7,103 bases of DNA from Candidatus Komeilibacteria bacterium (GTDB taxonomy: Bacteria; Patescibacteriota; Patescibacteriia; UBA1558): contig JANLIN010000071.1 in assembly GCA_024654345.1 (NCBI GenBank), positions 1 through 7,103 of the forward strand. The letters run 5' to 3'. The notes below the pieces were generated by a model. The model was not told where the DNA came from, did not search any database, and was given only the letters and a program-made list of their open reading frames with translations. This document shows, piece by piece, positions 1 to 5,303 of the stretch. The first letter of the stretch is position 1. Each line of letters starts with the position of its first letter. A program made the position numbers and the translations under genes.

Positions 1-181
1 CGTAGTATTCGATTGTCAATCTATAAACCAATCACGAATCGATTAACTGTAATTCTACGTACTACGACTATCAAAGCGTTCGTAGCTTCGTAGTATTCGT
101 GTAGCAGTCGATGAACCAATCACGAAACCCTTAACCGTTATTCCGCAGAATACGCCTATCGAAGAGTTCGTAGCTTCGTAG
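1..181. repeat. 88-bp imperfect tandem repeat, two copies plus start of a third
   Basis: Copy 1 is 1-88 and copy 2 is 89-176. They align without gaps at about 68 of 88 positions by my manual count (roughly 77%). The ends are the most conserved parts: both copies begin CGTAGTATTCG and end TTCGTAGCTT, and both carry an internal AACCAATCACGAA. A third copy starts at 177 (CGTAG) and runs into the TTGACA of the downstream promoter. The array probably continues left of the window. The period is not a multiple of three and no ORF is visible, so this is non-coding. Function is unknown; it could be a binding-site array, a dispersed intergenic repeat family or a replication slippage product. Confidence 0.8.
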
Positions 182-209
182 TTGACAAATATAATACCTA
201 TGTTAGAGT
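182..209 (+). promoter_or_regulatory. Sigma-70-like promoter of the 63-aa gene
   Basis: A perfect TTGACA (182-187) is followed after 16 bp by TAGAGT (204-209), which is preceded by TG at 201-202, giving an extended -10 (TGnTAGAGT). The start would lie near 216, leaving a leader of about 40 nt. A perfect TATAAT also occurs at 190-195, but the matching -35 position falls in the repeat and is poor (TTCGTA), so it is the weaker alternative. Confidence 0.55.
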
Positions 210-255
210 AGATAATGACGCACATACACAACAATCATAATAATCGGAGGTATCC

Positions 256-447
256 ATGAGCGGTGTCATGCCAACAAGTACAGAAAAAGTTTTAAAACCA
301 GAGGTGGTTGAGACAGTCAAATCCTGCTTTATTCCCGAAAAATTTCATTTCGAAATTGACGGAAACCGCATAATAGTAAAAGAGCCCGGCACCACAAATC
401 AGCTAGCTCTTGATGCTAGACACATCGAAAAAATTGTCAGACGATAG
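256..447 (+). CDS. Orphan small protein, 63 aa
   Basis: I do not recognise a family. The start at 256 is well supported: GGAGG (246-250) lies 5 nt upstream, while the alternative Met5 at 268 would be 17 nt away. A promoter lies upstream and an intrinsic terminator 22 nt past the TAG stop, so this is a self-contained single-gene transcript. The protein is soluble-looking, with no signal peptide or membrane segment. A polar N-terminal stretch with a possible helix (about residues 9-23) is followed by alternating hydrophobic residues (FHFEIDGNRIIVKEP, 30-44), suggesting a beta hairpin, and a basic C-terminal helix (DARHIEKIVRR, 53-63). The basic tail might contact nucleic acid, but that is a guess. 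It is convergent with the kinase-containing unit and not part of it. Confidence 0.75.
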   Translation: MSGVMPTSTEKVLKPEVVETVKSCFIPEKFHFEIDGNRIIVKEPGTTNQLALDARHIEKIVRR

Positions 448-469
448 CAAAATTTTACTCCGAATAAAA

Positions 470-511
470 AAATCCTCGAGTTGATTAACAATCCGAGGAT
501 TTATTTTTTTT
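470..511. terminator. Bidirectional intrinsic terminator between convergent genes
   Basis: AAATCCTCG (470-478) pairs perfectly with CGAGGATTT (494-502) around a 15-nt loop. On the plus strand the stem is followed by eight T (504-511). On the minus strand it is followed by a U-run from seven A (466-472, partly in the stem). It therefore ends both the 63-aa gene and the convergent minus-strand unit. The T-tract overlaps the TAA stop of the 99-aa gene (510-512). Confidence 0.85.
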
Positions 512-809
512 ATAATTCTAACGCGACGTAATACACTTCTCCGTCACGCTCAAATTCTTGAATCATTTCTGCTCTCTCTGCAGCCGGCTTTTCGGTGGCT
601 ACAAAAATTTTATCAAAAGGATAAGCAAAATACTCTTTTTGCTTTTTCTGGCCTTTTAATACGGTAAGTACTTTCTCCCTTTCGTCTGCATAAGTTTCCG
701 AGAGTTTAACGGTCTCCACGACTTTACCGTTTTTCTCCAAAATCTTCTGGATGATAGAGAGAGCTTTCAGATCTTCCCCTGGGCTTTGCATAGATTCAAA
801 TTTAGACAT
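510..809 (-). CDS. Orphan 99-aa protein co-transcribed with the kinase-like gene
   Basis: No family recognised. The ATG (807-809) sits inside the end of the upstream kinase-like gene, whose TAA is at 802-804: an 8-bp overlap in another frame. A strong Shine-Dalgarno (GGAGGG, plus strand 818-823) lies 8 nt before the ATG, so expression is probably coupled to the kinase-like gene. The protein is charged and soluble-looking: a Lys/Glu-rich helical first half (about residues 10-55), then a short hydrophobic piece (FAYPFDKIFVATEKP, 61-75), a helix (AAERAEMIQEFERDG) and a terminal strand (VYYVALEL). No cysteines, signal peptide or membrane helix. The pairing suggests a partner, regulator or substrate of the kinase, but nothing in its own sequence proves that. 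Confidence 0.8.
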   Translation of the reverse strand: MSKFESMQSPGEDLKALSIIQKILEKNGKVVETVKLSETYADEREKVLTVLKGQKKQKEYFAYPFDKIFVATEKPAAERAEMIQEFERDGEVYYVALEL

Positions 810-1506
810 TAATATTACCCTCCTTTTCTTTGCTAAAATGTTTAATCGCGTCTTTCTTCATCTCCTTTATGAGATGATTATCCTGAGGTAGTTTTTCATA
901 GTGACCCGGAATGGTTGCCTGTATATACGGGTCCTCGTTTGCAAAATAATGCTCGGTCGATTTATCAAAATCAATTATCCACGGCTGGCCATCAACATCA
1001 ATCATGACATTGCCGGCGTGTAGATCACGATGATGTATTCCTAGCACTTCATGCATTTTATTCACTTGTTTTTGCAAACTTGCAAAAAATTTCTCCACTT
1101 CAAATCCTTGCGGAAGTTCTGTTAGGTTTTTGTCCAACAAAAAATCCTCCACCGACGACCCATTGACCCTTTCCATGAAAAGTAAACTTACCTTATGATC
1201 AATACTATATGCCGCCCCCAACGGACGAGGAATATTGATACCTCCGGCATACAATTTATCCATCAATTTTAATTCTTGTTCTACATTGTTAAAACACAAA
1301 TCAGGCTTAACTATTATTTTTACACAAATAGAACTCTCAACCAGACTAAAAACTTCCGCTTTAAGACCGGTACCCAAGTGCTCATTACCCTTGAGCAGTT
1401 TTTCCATATACTTGTTAATGAGCCTCTCCGCTTTCACTTCAATATCCTGCCTTTCCTTGTCTTCGGTTATACGGTCTGAATATTTAATTTCAAATCCTTG
1501 ATACAT
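802..1506 (-). CDS. Minimal protein-kinase-fold protein (RIO/APH-like)
   Basis: A predicted cytoplasmic ATP-dependent phosphotransferase of 234 aa. Motifs in order: glycine-rich loop LGTGLKAEVF (44-53), ATP lysine in CVKII (K63), possible alpha-C glutamate in NNVEQELKLM (E76 or E78), hinge-like LLFMERVNG (108-116), catalytic loop HHRDLHAGN (158-166, Asp161 and Asn166), and metal-binding IIDFDKS (177-183, Asp179; DFD in place of DFG). All catalytic residues are present, so it is probably active. The C-lobe is very short (about 50 residues after DFD), with no recognisable activation or peptide-binding segment, no membrane helix and no sensor domain. This resembles small RIO, Kdo/lipopolysaccharide or aminoglycoside kinase-type folds more than Hanks Ser/Thr kinases. 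The substrate cannot be read from the sequence. It is first in a two-gene unit with the 99-aa gene. Confidence 0.85.
   Translation of the reverse strand: MYQGFEIKYSDRITEDKERQDIEVKAERLINKYMEKLLKGNEHLGTGLKAEVFSLVESSICVKIIVKPDLCFNNVEQELKLMDKLYAGGINIPRPLGAAYSIDHKVSLLFMERVNGSSVEDFLLDKNLTELPQGFEVEKFFASLQKQVNKMHEVLGIHHRDLHAGNVMIDVDGQPWIIDFDKSTEHYFANEDPYIQATIPGHYEKLPQDNHLIKEMKKDAIKHFSKEKEGNINV
818..823 (-). promoter_or_regulatory. Shine-Dalgarno for the overlapping 99-aa gene
   Basis: On the minus strand AAAGGAGGG, with the GGAGGG core here, lies 8 nt upstream of the ATG at 809 and inside the final codons of the kinase-like gene. It fixes the start of the downstream gene and implies coupling. Confidence 0.75.
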
Positions 1507-1512
1507 AAGGAT

Positions 1513-1558
1513 ATATTAAGAGAAAAATTATATTAACACAAGGGGTAATAAAAGTCAA
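1513..1558 (-). promoter_or_regulatory. Promoter of the kinase/99-aa unit
   Basis: On the minus strand TTGACT (plus strand 1553-1558) is followed after exactly 17 bp by TAATAT (1530-1535), preceded by TG, an extended -10. An overlapping TATAAT is at 1527-1532. The start near 1520-1523 gives a leader of only about 15-17 nt without a Shine-Dalgarno. A second TAATAT at 1513-1518, 6 nt before the ATG, with TTGTGT 17 bp upstream, would give a leaderless transcript. The promoter begins 4 bp past the valS stop, so the unit need not depend on valS readthrough. Confidence 0.6.
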
Positions 1559-1562
1559 CGTT

Positions 1563-4169
1563 TTAATTCAAATTGTTCAATTTTTGCTGATATTCTTCTA
1601 ATTTATGCCTTTCTTTTGCCACTACTGCTGCCGGCGCATTTGCGACAAATTCCTTATTGGCCAGTTTCTTTTCTTGATTTTTTATGTATTCTTGCAATTC
1701 CTTTTTTTCCCTATTTAAATGCTGGTCAATCTGTTGTTTATCGATATCGACAAACATCAATACGTGACCTACATCGACAGGCGTCCAATGCTCTTGTTTA
1801 TCGTCAACGTATTCCAACCTGGCCTCTTCCGCCAGAATCTTTAAATATTCGGCTATAAATTCCGTCTTATAAGTAGCCTTTACAATCTTGGTTTGTGCTA
1901 TCCCCGCTTTTGCCTTCAAACTATTGATTTCACTGGTCATATCAATTATATCCTGAAACTCCCGTCCATTGAATTTTGTCTTTTGTAACTTTATTTCGTC
2001 CGGCCAGGCCTGTATCATAAGCTTCTTGTCGGAAATATTGCCCCATAGCGCTTCGGTTACATAGGGGGTGAGTGGATGCCAGAGTTTGAGCAACTGTTGC
2101 AAAATGAAAAGTAATATCTCGTCTTTTCCTTCCTCTTTTTTACTTCTCTCAATATATTTATCGGCAAAGTCACCCCAGGTAAAATGATAAAGCTCAACAA
2201 TCGCATTTGAGAAATCTAATTTGTCCGAGTCCAAATAACCGGTCACTTTTTCAATAACTTCATTTAACTTTTCCAGGATCCACTGGTCGGCTATTGAATT
2301 AGGCGGCGGTGCTTTATCGATAACTTTAATTTCATTAACCCTCCCGAATATATAGCGAGAAATATTCCAGAGCTTGTTTACAAAATTCCGATAACCCTCA
2401 ATCTTCTCATCGTACAAACGGATGTCATTGCCCGGTGTGGCGCCTACCATCATGGATAGTCGCAGGGCGTCGGCGCCGTACTTATCAATCATGGCAATCG
2501 GATCAATACCGTTGCCAAGTGACTTGCTCATCTTCCGTCCCTGCTTATCCCGCACCAAGCCGTGTAAATAAACTTTCTCAAACGGAATTTCAGCCAGCAC
2601 ATAAGTGGTCATCAAAATCATCCTCGCCACCCAGAAAAAAATAATATCATAACCCGTTTCCATGACCGACGTCGGGTGAAAATCCTTCAGGTCCGGGCTG
2701 TTTGCTAGCCACTCTTCCCAGGTATCATATTTGGTGTGGTCCTGATCGAGCAGAGTAGAAAAAGTCCACAAAGCCGAGGAAAACCAGGTATCAAGTGTAT
2801 CTTCATCTTGCCGCCACCCCTCTCCCGTTGGTGGTTTCAGACCGACGAAAATCTCAGGTTCACCGTCGCCCTTATCCTTGTACCAGACAGGAATACGATG
2901 TCCCCACCAAATCTGTCGCGAAATACACCAGTCGTGTAGATTGTTCATCCAGTGAAAATAGACTTTCTCAAATTTGGCCGGCATGATATCTATTTTCTTG
3001 TCATTTAGACCCGTTTCGACGGCTTCCAATGACAAACGTTTCAGACTCTTTCCCCGACCCGGTATTTCTTTATTCACGTCCACAAACCACTGTCGTGACG
3101 GCAACGGCTCAATGGCCGTGCCACAACGATAGCAGACCGACAGATTGTGAACATACTCTTCGTCAATACGGTCAATCAATCCCTGAGCAGACATGGCCTC
3201 CACAATCGCCGCGCGCGCTTGCTGAGCATTTTGGCCCGCAAATCGACCGGCTACTTCTGTGAGATTTCCATCTTCATCTATTATTTTGACAATTTCCAAA
3301 TCATACTTCTGCGCCAGCTCATAATCAACAAAGCTATGCGCCGGCGTTATCGTCATGGCGCCGGTACCCAATTCCGGATCAGCGGACGCATCAGCAATCA
3401 CCACCGCCTCCACCTCCCCTTCAATCCAGGGCACGGTGAATGACTTACCGATCATATCTTTATAACGAGCGTCATCAGGATGAACAATAATAATCTTGTC
3501 GGCAAATTTAGTTTCGGGACGCGCCGTCCCAATGATGACTGGTCCGTATTTAAAATAGTAGAAAGGTGTTTTTTGCTCTTTATATTCAACTTCATCATCA
3601 GCCAAAGTGGAATGACAGCGCGGGCACCAGTTCACGATACGGTAGCCCCTGTATATCAGCTCATCATCATACATTTTCTTGAAAACGGTATTAACGGTAC
3701 GTGACAATGCTTCATCCAGTGTATAACGTTCGCGACTCCAATCCAATGAAGCGCCCATCCGACGTACTTGTGTCCGGATAGTGTCTTGCGAACCGGCGAC
3801 AAACTCTCGTACCCGACGCAAAAATTCCTCTCGTCCGAGATCTTCTTTGGTCTTGTTCTCTTCTTTGGAAATTTTCTTTTCCACTACATTCTGAGTCGCG
3901 ATGGCGGCGTGGTCGGTACCCGGTAGCCACAGCACTTTCTTGCCCCGCAGACGCTGATATCGAGCCATAACATCCTGATAAGCCAGCATGGAGGCGTGCC
4001 CCAAATGCAGAATACCGGTAGCGTTTGGGGGCGGTAATACAATCGAAAAATTTTCCGGACGCTTGCCCGGTAGATTATCGGGATTAAAAAAACCCGACTC
4101 TTCCCACTGTCGGTAAATGCGCTCCTCATGCTCGGCGGCGCTATAATTTTTGGGTAATTCTTTGGACAT
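1563..4169 (-). CDS. valS: Valyl-tRNA synthetase
   Basis: A class I aminoacyl-tRNA synthetase that charges tRNA-Val with valine in the cytoplasm and hydrolyses mischarged Thr-tRNA. 868 aa, close to the compact ValRS of Thermus and shorter than the E. coli enzyme (951). Catalytic Rossmann core: PPPNATGILHLGHA with the HIGH-type signature HLGH (55-58), then GTDHAAIATQ (84-93), where the commoner form has G for the second A. Cysteine pairs CPRC (182-185) and CYRC (346-349) may bind zinc. The CP1 editing domain (about 190-345) contains GTARPET (214-220). CISRQIWWGHRIPVWY (415-430) and DTWFSSALW (460-468) follow, then KMSKS (546-550). The anticodon-binding helical domain starts near 625, and a lysine/glutamate-rich coiled-coil arm (about 811-868) ends the protein, as is typical of ValRS. 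The start is fixed by the family N-terminus (LPKNYSAAEHE). No Shine-Dalgarno; see its promoter. Confidence 0.98.
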   Translation of the reverse strand: MSKELPKNYSAAEHEERIYRQWEESGFFNPDNLPGKRPENFSIVLPPPNATGILHLGHASMLAYQDVMARYQRLRGKKVLWLPGTDHAAIATQNVVEKKISKEENKTKEDLGREEFLRRVREFVAGSQDTIRTQVRRMGASLDWSRERYTLDEALSRTVNTVFKKMYDDELIYRGYRIVNWCPRCHSTLADDEVEYKEQKTPFYYFKYGPVIIGTARPETKFADKIIIVHPDDARYKDMIGKSFTVPWIEGEVEAVVIADASADPELGTGAMTITPAHSFVDYELAQKYDLEIVKIIDEDGNLTEVAGRFAGQNAQQARAAIVEAMSAQGLIDRIDEEYVHNLSVCYRCGTAIEPLPSRQWFVDVNKEIPGRGKSLKRLSLEAVETGLNDKKIDIMPAKFEKVYFHWMNNLHDWCISRQIWWGHRIPVWYKDKGDGEPEIFVGLKPPTGEGWRQDEDTLDTWFSSALWTFSTLLDQDHTKYDTWEEWLANSPDLKDFHPTSVMETGYDIIFFWVARMILMTTYVLAEIPFEKVYLHGLVRDKQGRKMSKSLGNGIDPIAMIDKYGADALRLSMMVGATPGNDIRLYDEKIEGYRNFVNKLWNISRYIFGRVNEIKVIDKAPPPNSIADQWILEKLNEVIEKVTGYLDSDKLDFSNAIVELYHFTWGDFADKYIERSKKEEGKDEILLFILQQLLKLWHPLTPYVTEALWGNISDKKLMIQAWPDEIKLQKTKFNGREFQDIIDMTSEINSLKAKAGIAQTKIVKATYKTEFIAEYLKILAEEARLEYVDDKQEHWTPVDVGHVLMFVDIDKQQIDQHLNREKKELQEYIKNQEKKLANKEFVANAPAAVVAKERHKLEEYQQKLNNLN

Positions 4170-4175
4170 ATGTTT

Positions 4176-4204
4176 ATTATATCAGATTCAACCCCAGGGG
4201 TCGG
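4176..4204 (-). promoter_or_regulatory. valS promoter, probably leaderless
   Basis: On the minus strand a perfect extended -10, TGATATAAT (hexamer at plus strand 4176-4181), ends 6 nt before the ATG at 4169, so the predicted transcription start is at or next to the start codon. The -35 region at 17-bp spacing (4199-4204, CCGACC) is weak, which an extended -10 tolerates. The geometry leaves no room for a T-box or other leader control of valS. Confidence 0.6.
4191..4201. promoter_or_regulatory. Palindrome over the valS -35/spacer, possible operator
   Basis: ACCCCAGGGGT is a perfect 5+1+5 inverted repeat centred on 4196. It overlaps the spacer and -35 of the valS promoter, a usual position for repressor binding. 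The arms are short and no cognate regulator is visible, so this is tentative. Confidence 0.25.
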
Positions 4205-4206
4205 AG

Positions 4207-4227
4207 TTATCCACAGTTTTATGCACA
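4207..4227 (+). promoter_or_regulatory. Two tandem DnaA-box-like sites
   Basis: TTATCCACA (4207-4215) and TTATGCACA (4219-4227) both match the broadly conserved DnaA box TTATNCACA, in the same orientation and 3 bp apart. They lie between the valS promoter and the -35 of the divergent RNA promoter (4237). A looser relative, ATTTGCACA, is at 4282-4290. Two boxes are too few to call an origin; transcription control or a DnaA titration site is also possible. Confidence 0.45.
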
Positions 4228-4236
4228 TTTAGGCTC

Positions 4237-4264
4237 TTGACCGCATTATTAGACGTGCTAATAT
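4237..4264 (+). promoter_or_regulatory. Promoter of the 4271-4740 structured RNA
   Basis: TTGACC (4237-4242; 5/6 to consensus) is followed after 16 bp by TAATAT (4259-4264; 4/6), with TG at 4256-4257 making an extended -10 (TGcTAATAT). Predicted start is about 4271. It faces away from valS and no start codon with a Shine-Dalgarno follows, so it appears to drive a non-coding transcript. Confidence 0.65.
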
Positions 4265-4270
4265 GGCTAG

Positions 4271-4740
4271 TACAAGTTTGAATTTGCACATTAAGTTTTG
4301 ATGTCCTGATATCTGATGCTCGATCGCTATGCGAGAGAGACAATGGACTTCCAGTTCCAATGCCGTCTTTCTAGACTGCAGAAGATCGGAAGGCGCTGCT
4401 GAGAAGCGGCCAAAAATCAGACATCAACTTATAACTATCCTTTTATTTGGCGCCGGTAACTTCCATGTTACATGGTTACGCGTCTTAATGACGAATAAGA
4501 CCGGTCCCGTAGGCAACGCTTATATCTCACTTGTGGGACTAAGCCAATGAGCAAAGATTAAGTTCTTTACTCATTCAGTGGATTGAATTTATTCGATCTT
4601 TCTGAGCCTTTAAAAAAATAACCTACAGCCGCACAAAATGCAAATTCTAAAAGGAATCGCTGTGGTGGATAGTTATATGACCCGCGTCGCTTTGTTAGCA
4701 GTCTTCAGACTGATAATAAAAAGCGACCGGGTCTTTTTTT
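4271..4740 (+). ncRNA. Large structured non-coding RNA, about 470 nt, class unknown
   Basis: Bounded by a good promoter and a strand-specific intrinsic terminator, with no credible ORF. Domain A is closed by TAAGTT/GATGTC/TGAT (4292-4297, 4300-4305, 4307-4310) pairing with ATCA/GACATC/AACTTA (4416-4431), 16 pairs with two small bulges. It holds hairpins at 4319-4337, 4363-4389 and 4392-4411. Domain B is closed by ATAACTATCC (4431-4440) with GGATAGTTAT (4667-4676), 10 perfect pairs across 226 nt. Inside are TTGGC/GCCAA (4447-4451/4543-4547) enclosing CCGGT/ACCGG (4453-4457/4500-4504) and GTCCC/GGGAC (4504-4508/4535-4539), then hairpins 4548-4573 and 4576-4604, and CTACAGC/GCTGTGG (4623-4629/4659-4665). 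Domain A abuts domain B, and the terminator begins 2 nt after B, so nearly all the RNA is folded. I looked for the RNase P GAGGAAAGUC and ACAGAA elements, the tmRNA tRNA-like ends and the SRP GGUCCGGAAGGAAGCAGCC core and found none. Function unknown; a very diverged known class is not excluded. Confidence 0.7.
4679..4740 (+). terminator. Intrinsic terminator of the structured RNA
   Basis: GACCCG (4679-4684), a bulged C, and GTCGCTTT (4686-4693) pair with AAAGCGAC (4720-4727) and CGGGTC (4728-4733), giving 14 pairs. The loop holds an inner hairpin CAGTCT/AGACTG (4699-4704/4707-4712). Seven T (4734-4740) follow directly on the plus strand; the minus strand has no U-run at the other end, so the direction is plus. 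Confidence 0.85.
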
Positions 4741-4777
4741 ATAAATTTACAAAAAAATATCAATTCTCGCTCCAGAT

Positions 4778-4811
4778 AAAAACCCATCCAAAAGGATGGG
4801 GATTCTTTTTT
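4778..4811. terminator. tsaE terminator, probably bidirectional
   Basis: CCCATCC (4783-4789) pairs perfectly with GGATGGG (4794-4800) around an AAAA loop. On the minus strand, 27 nt after the tsaE stop, the stem is followed by TTTTT (plus strand 4778-4782), a good terminator for tsaD-tsaE. On the plus strand six T begin at 4806, so it may back up the RNA terminator. Confidence 0.8.
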
Positions 4812-4827
4812 ATACCCATAACCAAGA

Positions 4828-5265
4828 TCAACTAATCTCAATAGTTCTCTCCAAATCTCCTTTGCCGGACTTTATTTTTACTTTGTAAACCTTGCGTGCT
4901 TGGCTCAATAAGTCTTTGACCTTCTCCGCCCACTCTATCGCCACCACTGTATCGTTTCTTTTCAAATAGTCCCCCAGTCCAATCCCGCTTAGATCATCTG
5001 ATGAATCAACTCGATAGCAGTCAACGTGAACGAAGTTTTTTATCACCGGATGATCCGGATGATAAACTTTCATCAAAACAAAAGTCGGACTGGTGATGAC
5101 TTTCTTGTACCCCAATCCTTGCGCCAATCCTTTGCAAAAGATAGTCTTGCCGGCACCAAGTTCACCACTGAGAGCCACCACTTCACCGCCGGTAAATTCC
5201 GCCACAAATTTCTTAGCAGTGTTCAAGGTATCGGCTTCATTGCGGCTTTTTATCTTCTTTTCCAT
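4828..5265 (-). CDS. tsaE: tRNA t6A37 biosynthesis ATPase TsaE
   Basis: The ATPase partner of the bacterial threonylcarbamoyl-adenosine machinery, which regenerates the TsaB-TsaD complex making t6A at position 37 of ANN-decoding tRNAs. 145 aa, normal for the YjeE/TsaE family (E. coli about 153). Walker A is GELGAGKT (34-41); the switch SPTF (59-62), HVDCYR (80-85) and Walker-B-like IEWAEK (110-115) all match the family. The N-terminal SRNEADTLNTAKKFVAEF leads into the P-loop as expected, supporting the ATG at 5265. Ends in TGA, which argues against UGA recoding here. It lies 38 bp downstream of tsaD on the same strand with its own promoter in the gap. No Shine-Dalgarno. Confidence 0.95.
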   Translation of the reverse strand: MEKKIKSRNEADTLNTAKKFVAEFTGGEVVALSGELGAGKTIFCKGLAQGLGYKKVITSPTFVLMKVYHPDHPVIKNFVHVDCYRVDSSDDLSGIGLGDYLKRNDTVVAIEWAEKVKDLLSQARKVYKVKIKSGKGDLERTIEIS

Positions 5266-5271
5266 GGCTTA

Positions 5272-5300
5272 ATTATACCTTAAACTAGCCGAAAAATCAA
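5272..5300 (-). promoter_or_regulatory. tsaE promoter, probably leaderless
   Basis: On the minus strand TTGATT (plus strand 5295-5300) is followed after exactly 17 bp by a perfect TATAAT (5272-5277), which ends 6 nt before the ATG at 5265. Predicted start is at the start codon. It fills the 38-bp gap after tsaD, so tsaE can be expressed both with tsaD and alone. Confidence 0.65.
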
Positions 5301-5303
5301 TAT

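Noticed and set aside
1..181. CRISPR array
   Set aside because: The 88-bp units are similar along their whole length, without identical short repeats and unique spacers, and no cas gene is present.
1235..1501. An 88-codon plus-strand ORF antisense to the kinase-like gene
   Set aside because: Serine- and leucine-rich antisense shadow with no ribosome site; the minus frame has catalytic kinase motifs.
3884..4228. A 114-codon minus-strand ORF across the valS start
   Set aside because: It is a shifted-frame shadow of the valS N-terminus, whose frame has full family motifs.
4383..4411. Resemblance of GATCGGAAGGCGCTGC to the SRP RNA GGAAGGAAGCAGCC core
   Set aside because: Only short similarity; the asymmetric-loop partner and the SRP helix-8 context are absent.
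4329..4550. A 73-codon plus-strand ORF inside the valS-tsaE gap
   Set aside because: No Shine-Dalgarno, no plausible protein pattern, and it lies wholly within paired segments of the structured RNA.
4170..4827. Chromosomal replication origin
   Set aside because: Only two good DnaA boxes, no clear AT-rich unwinding element and no dnaA or dnaN nearby; kept as a question, not annotated as an origin.
4638..4835. A 65-codon plus-strand ORF
   Set aside because: It runs straight through the RNA terminator and the tsaE terminator hairpin and overlaps the tsaE end; a chance open frame.
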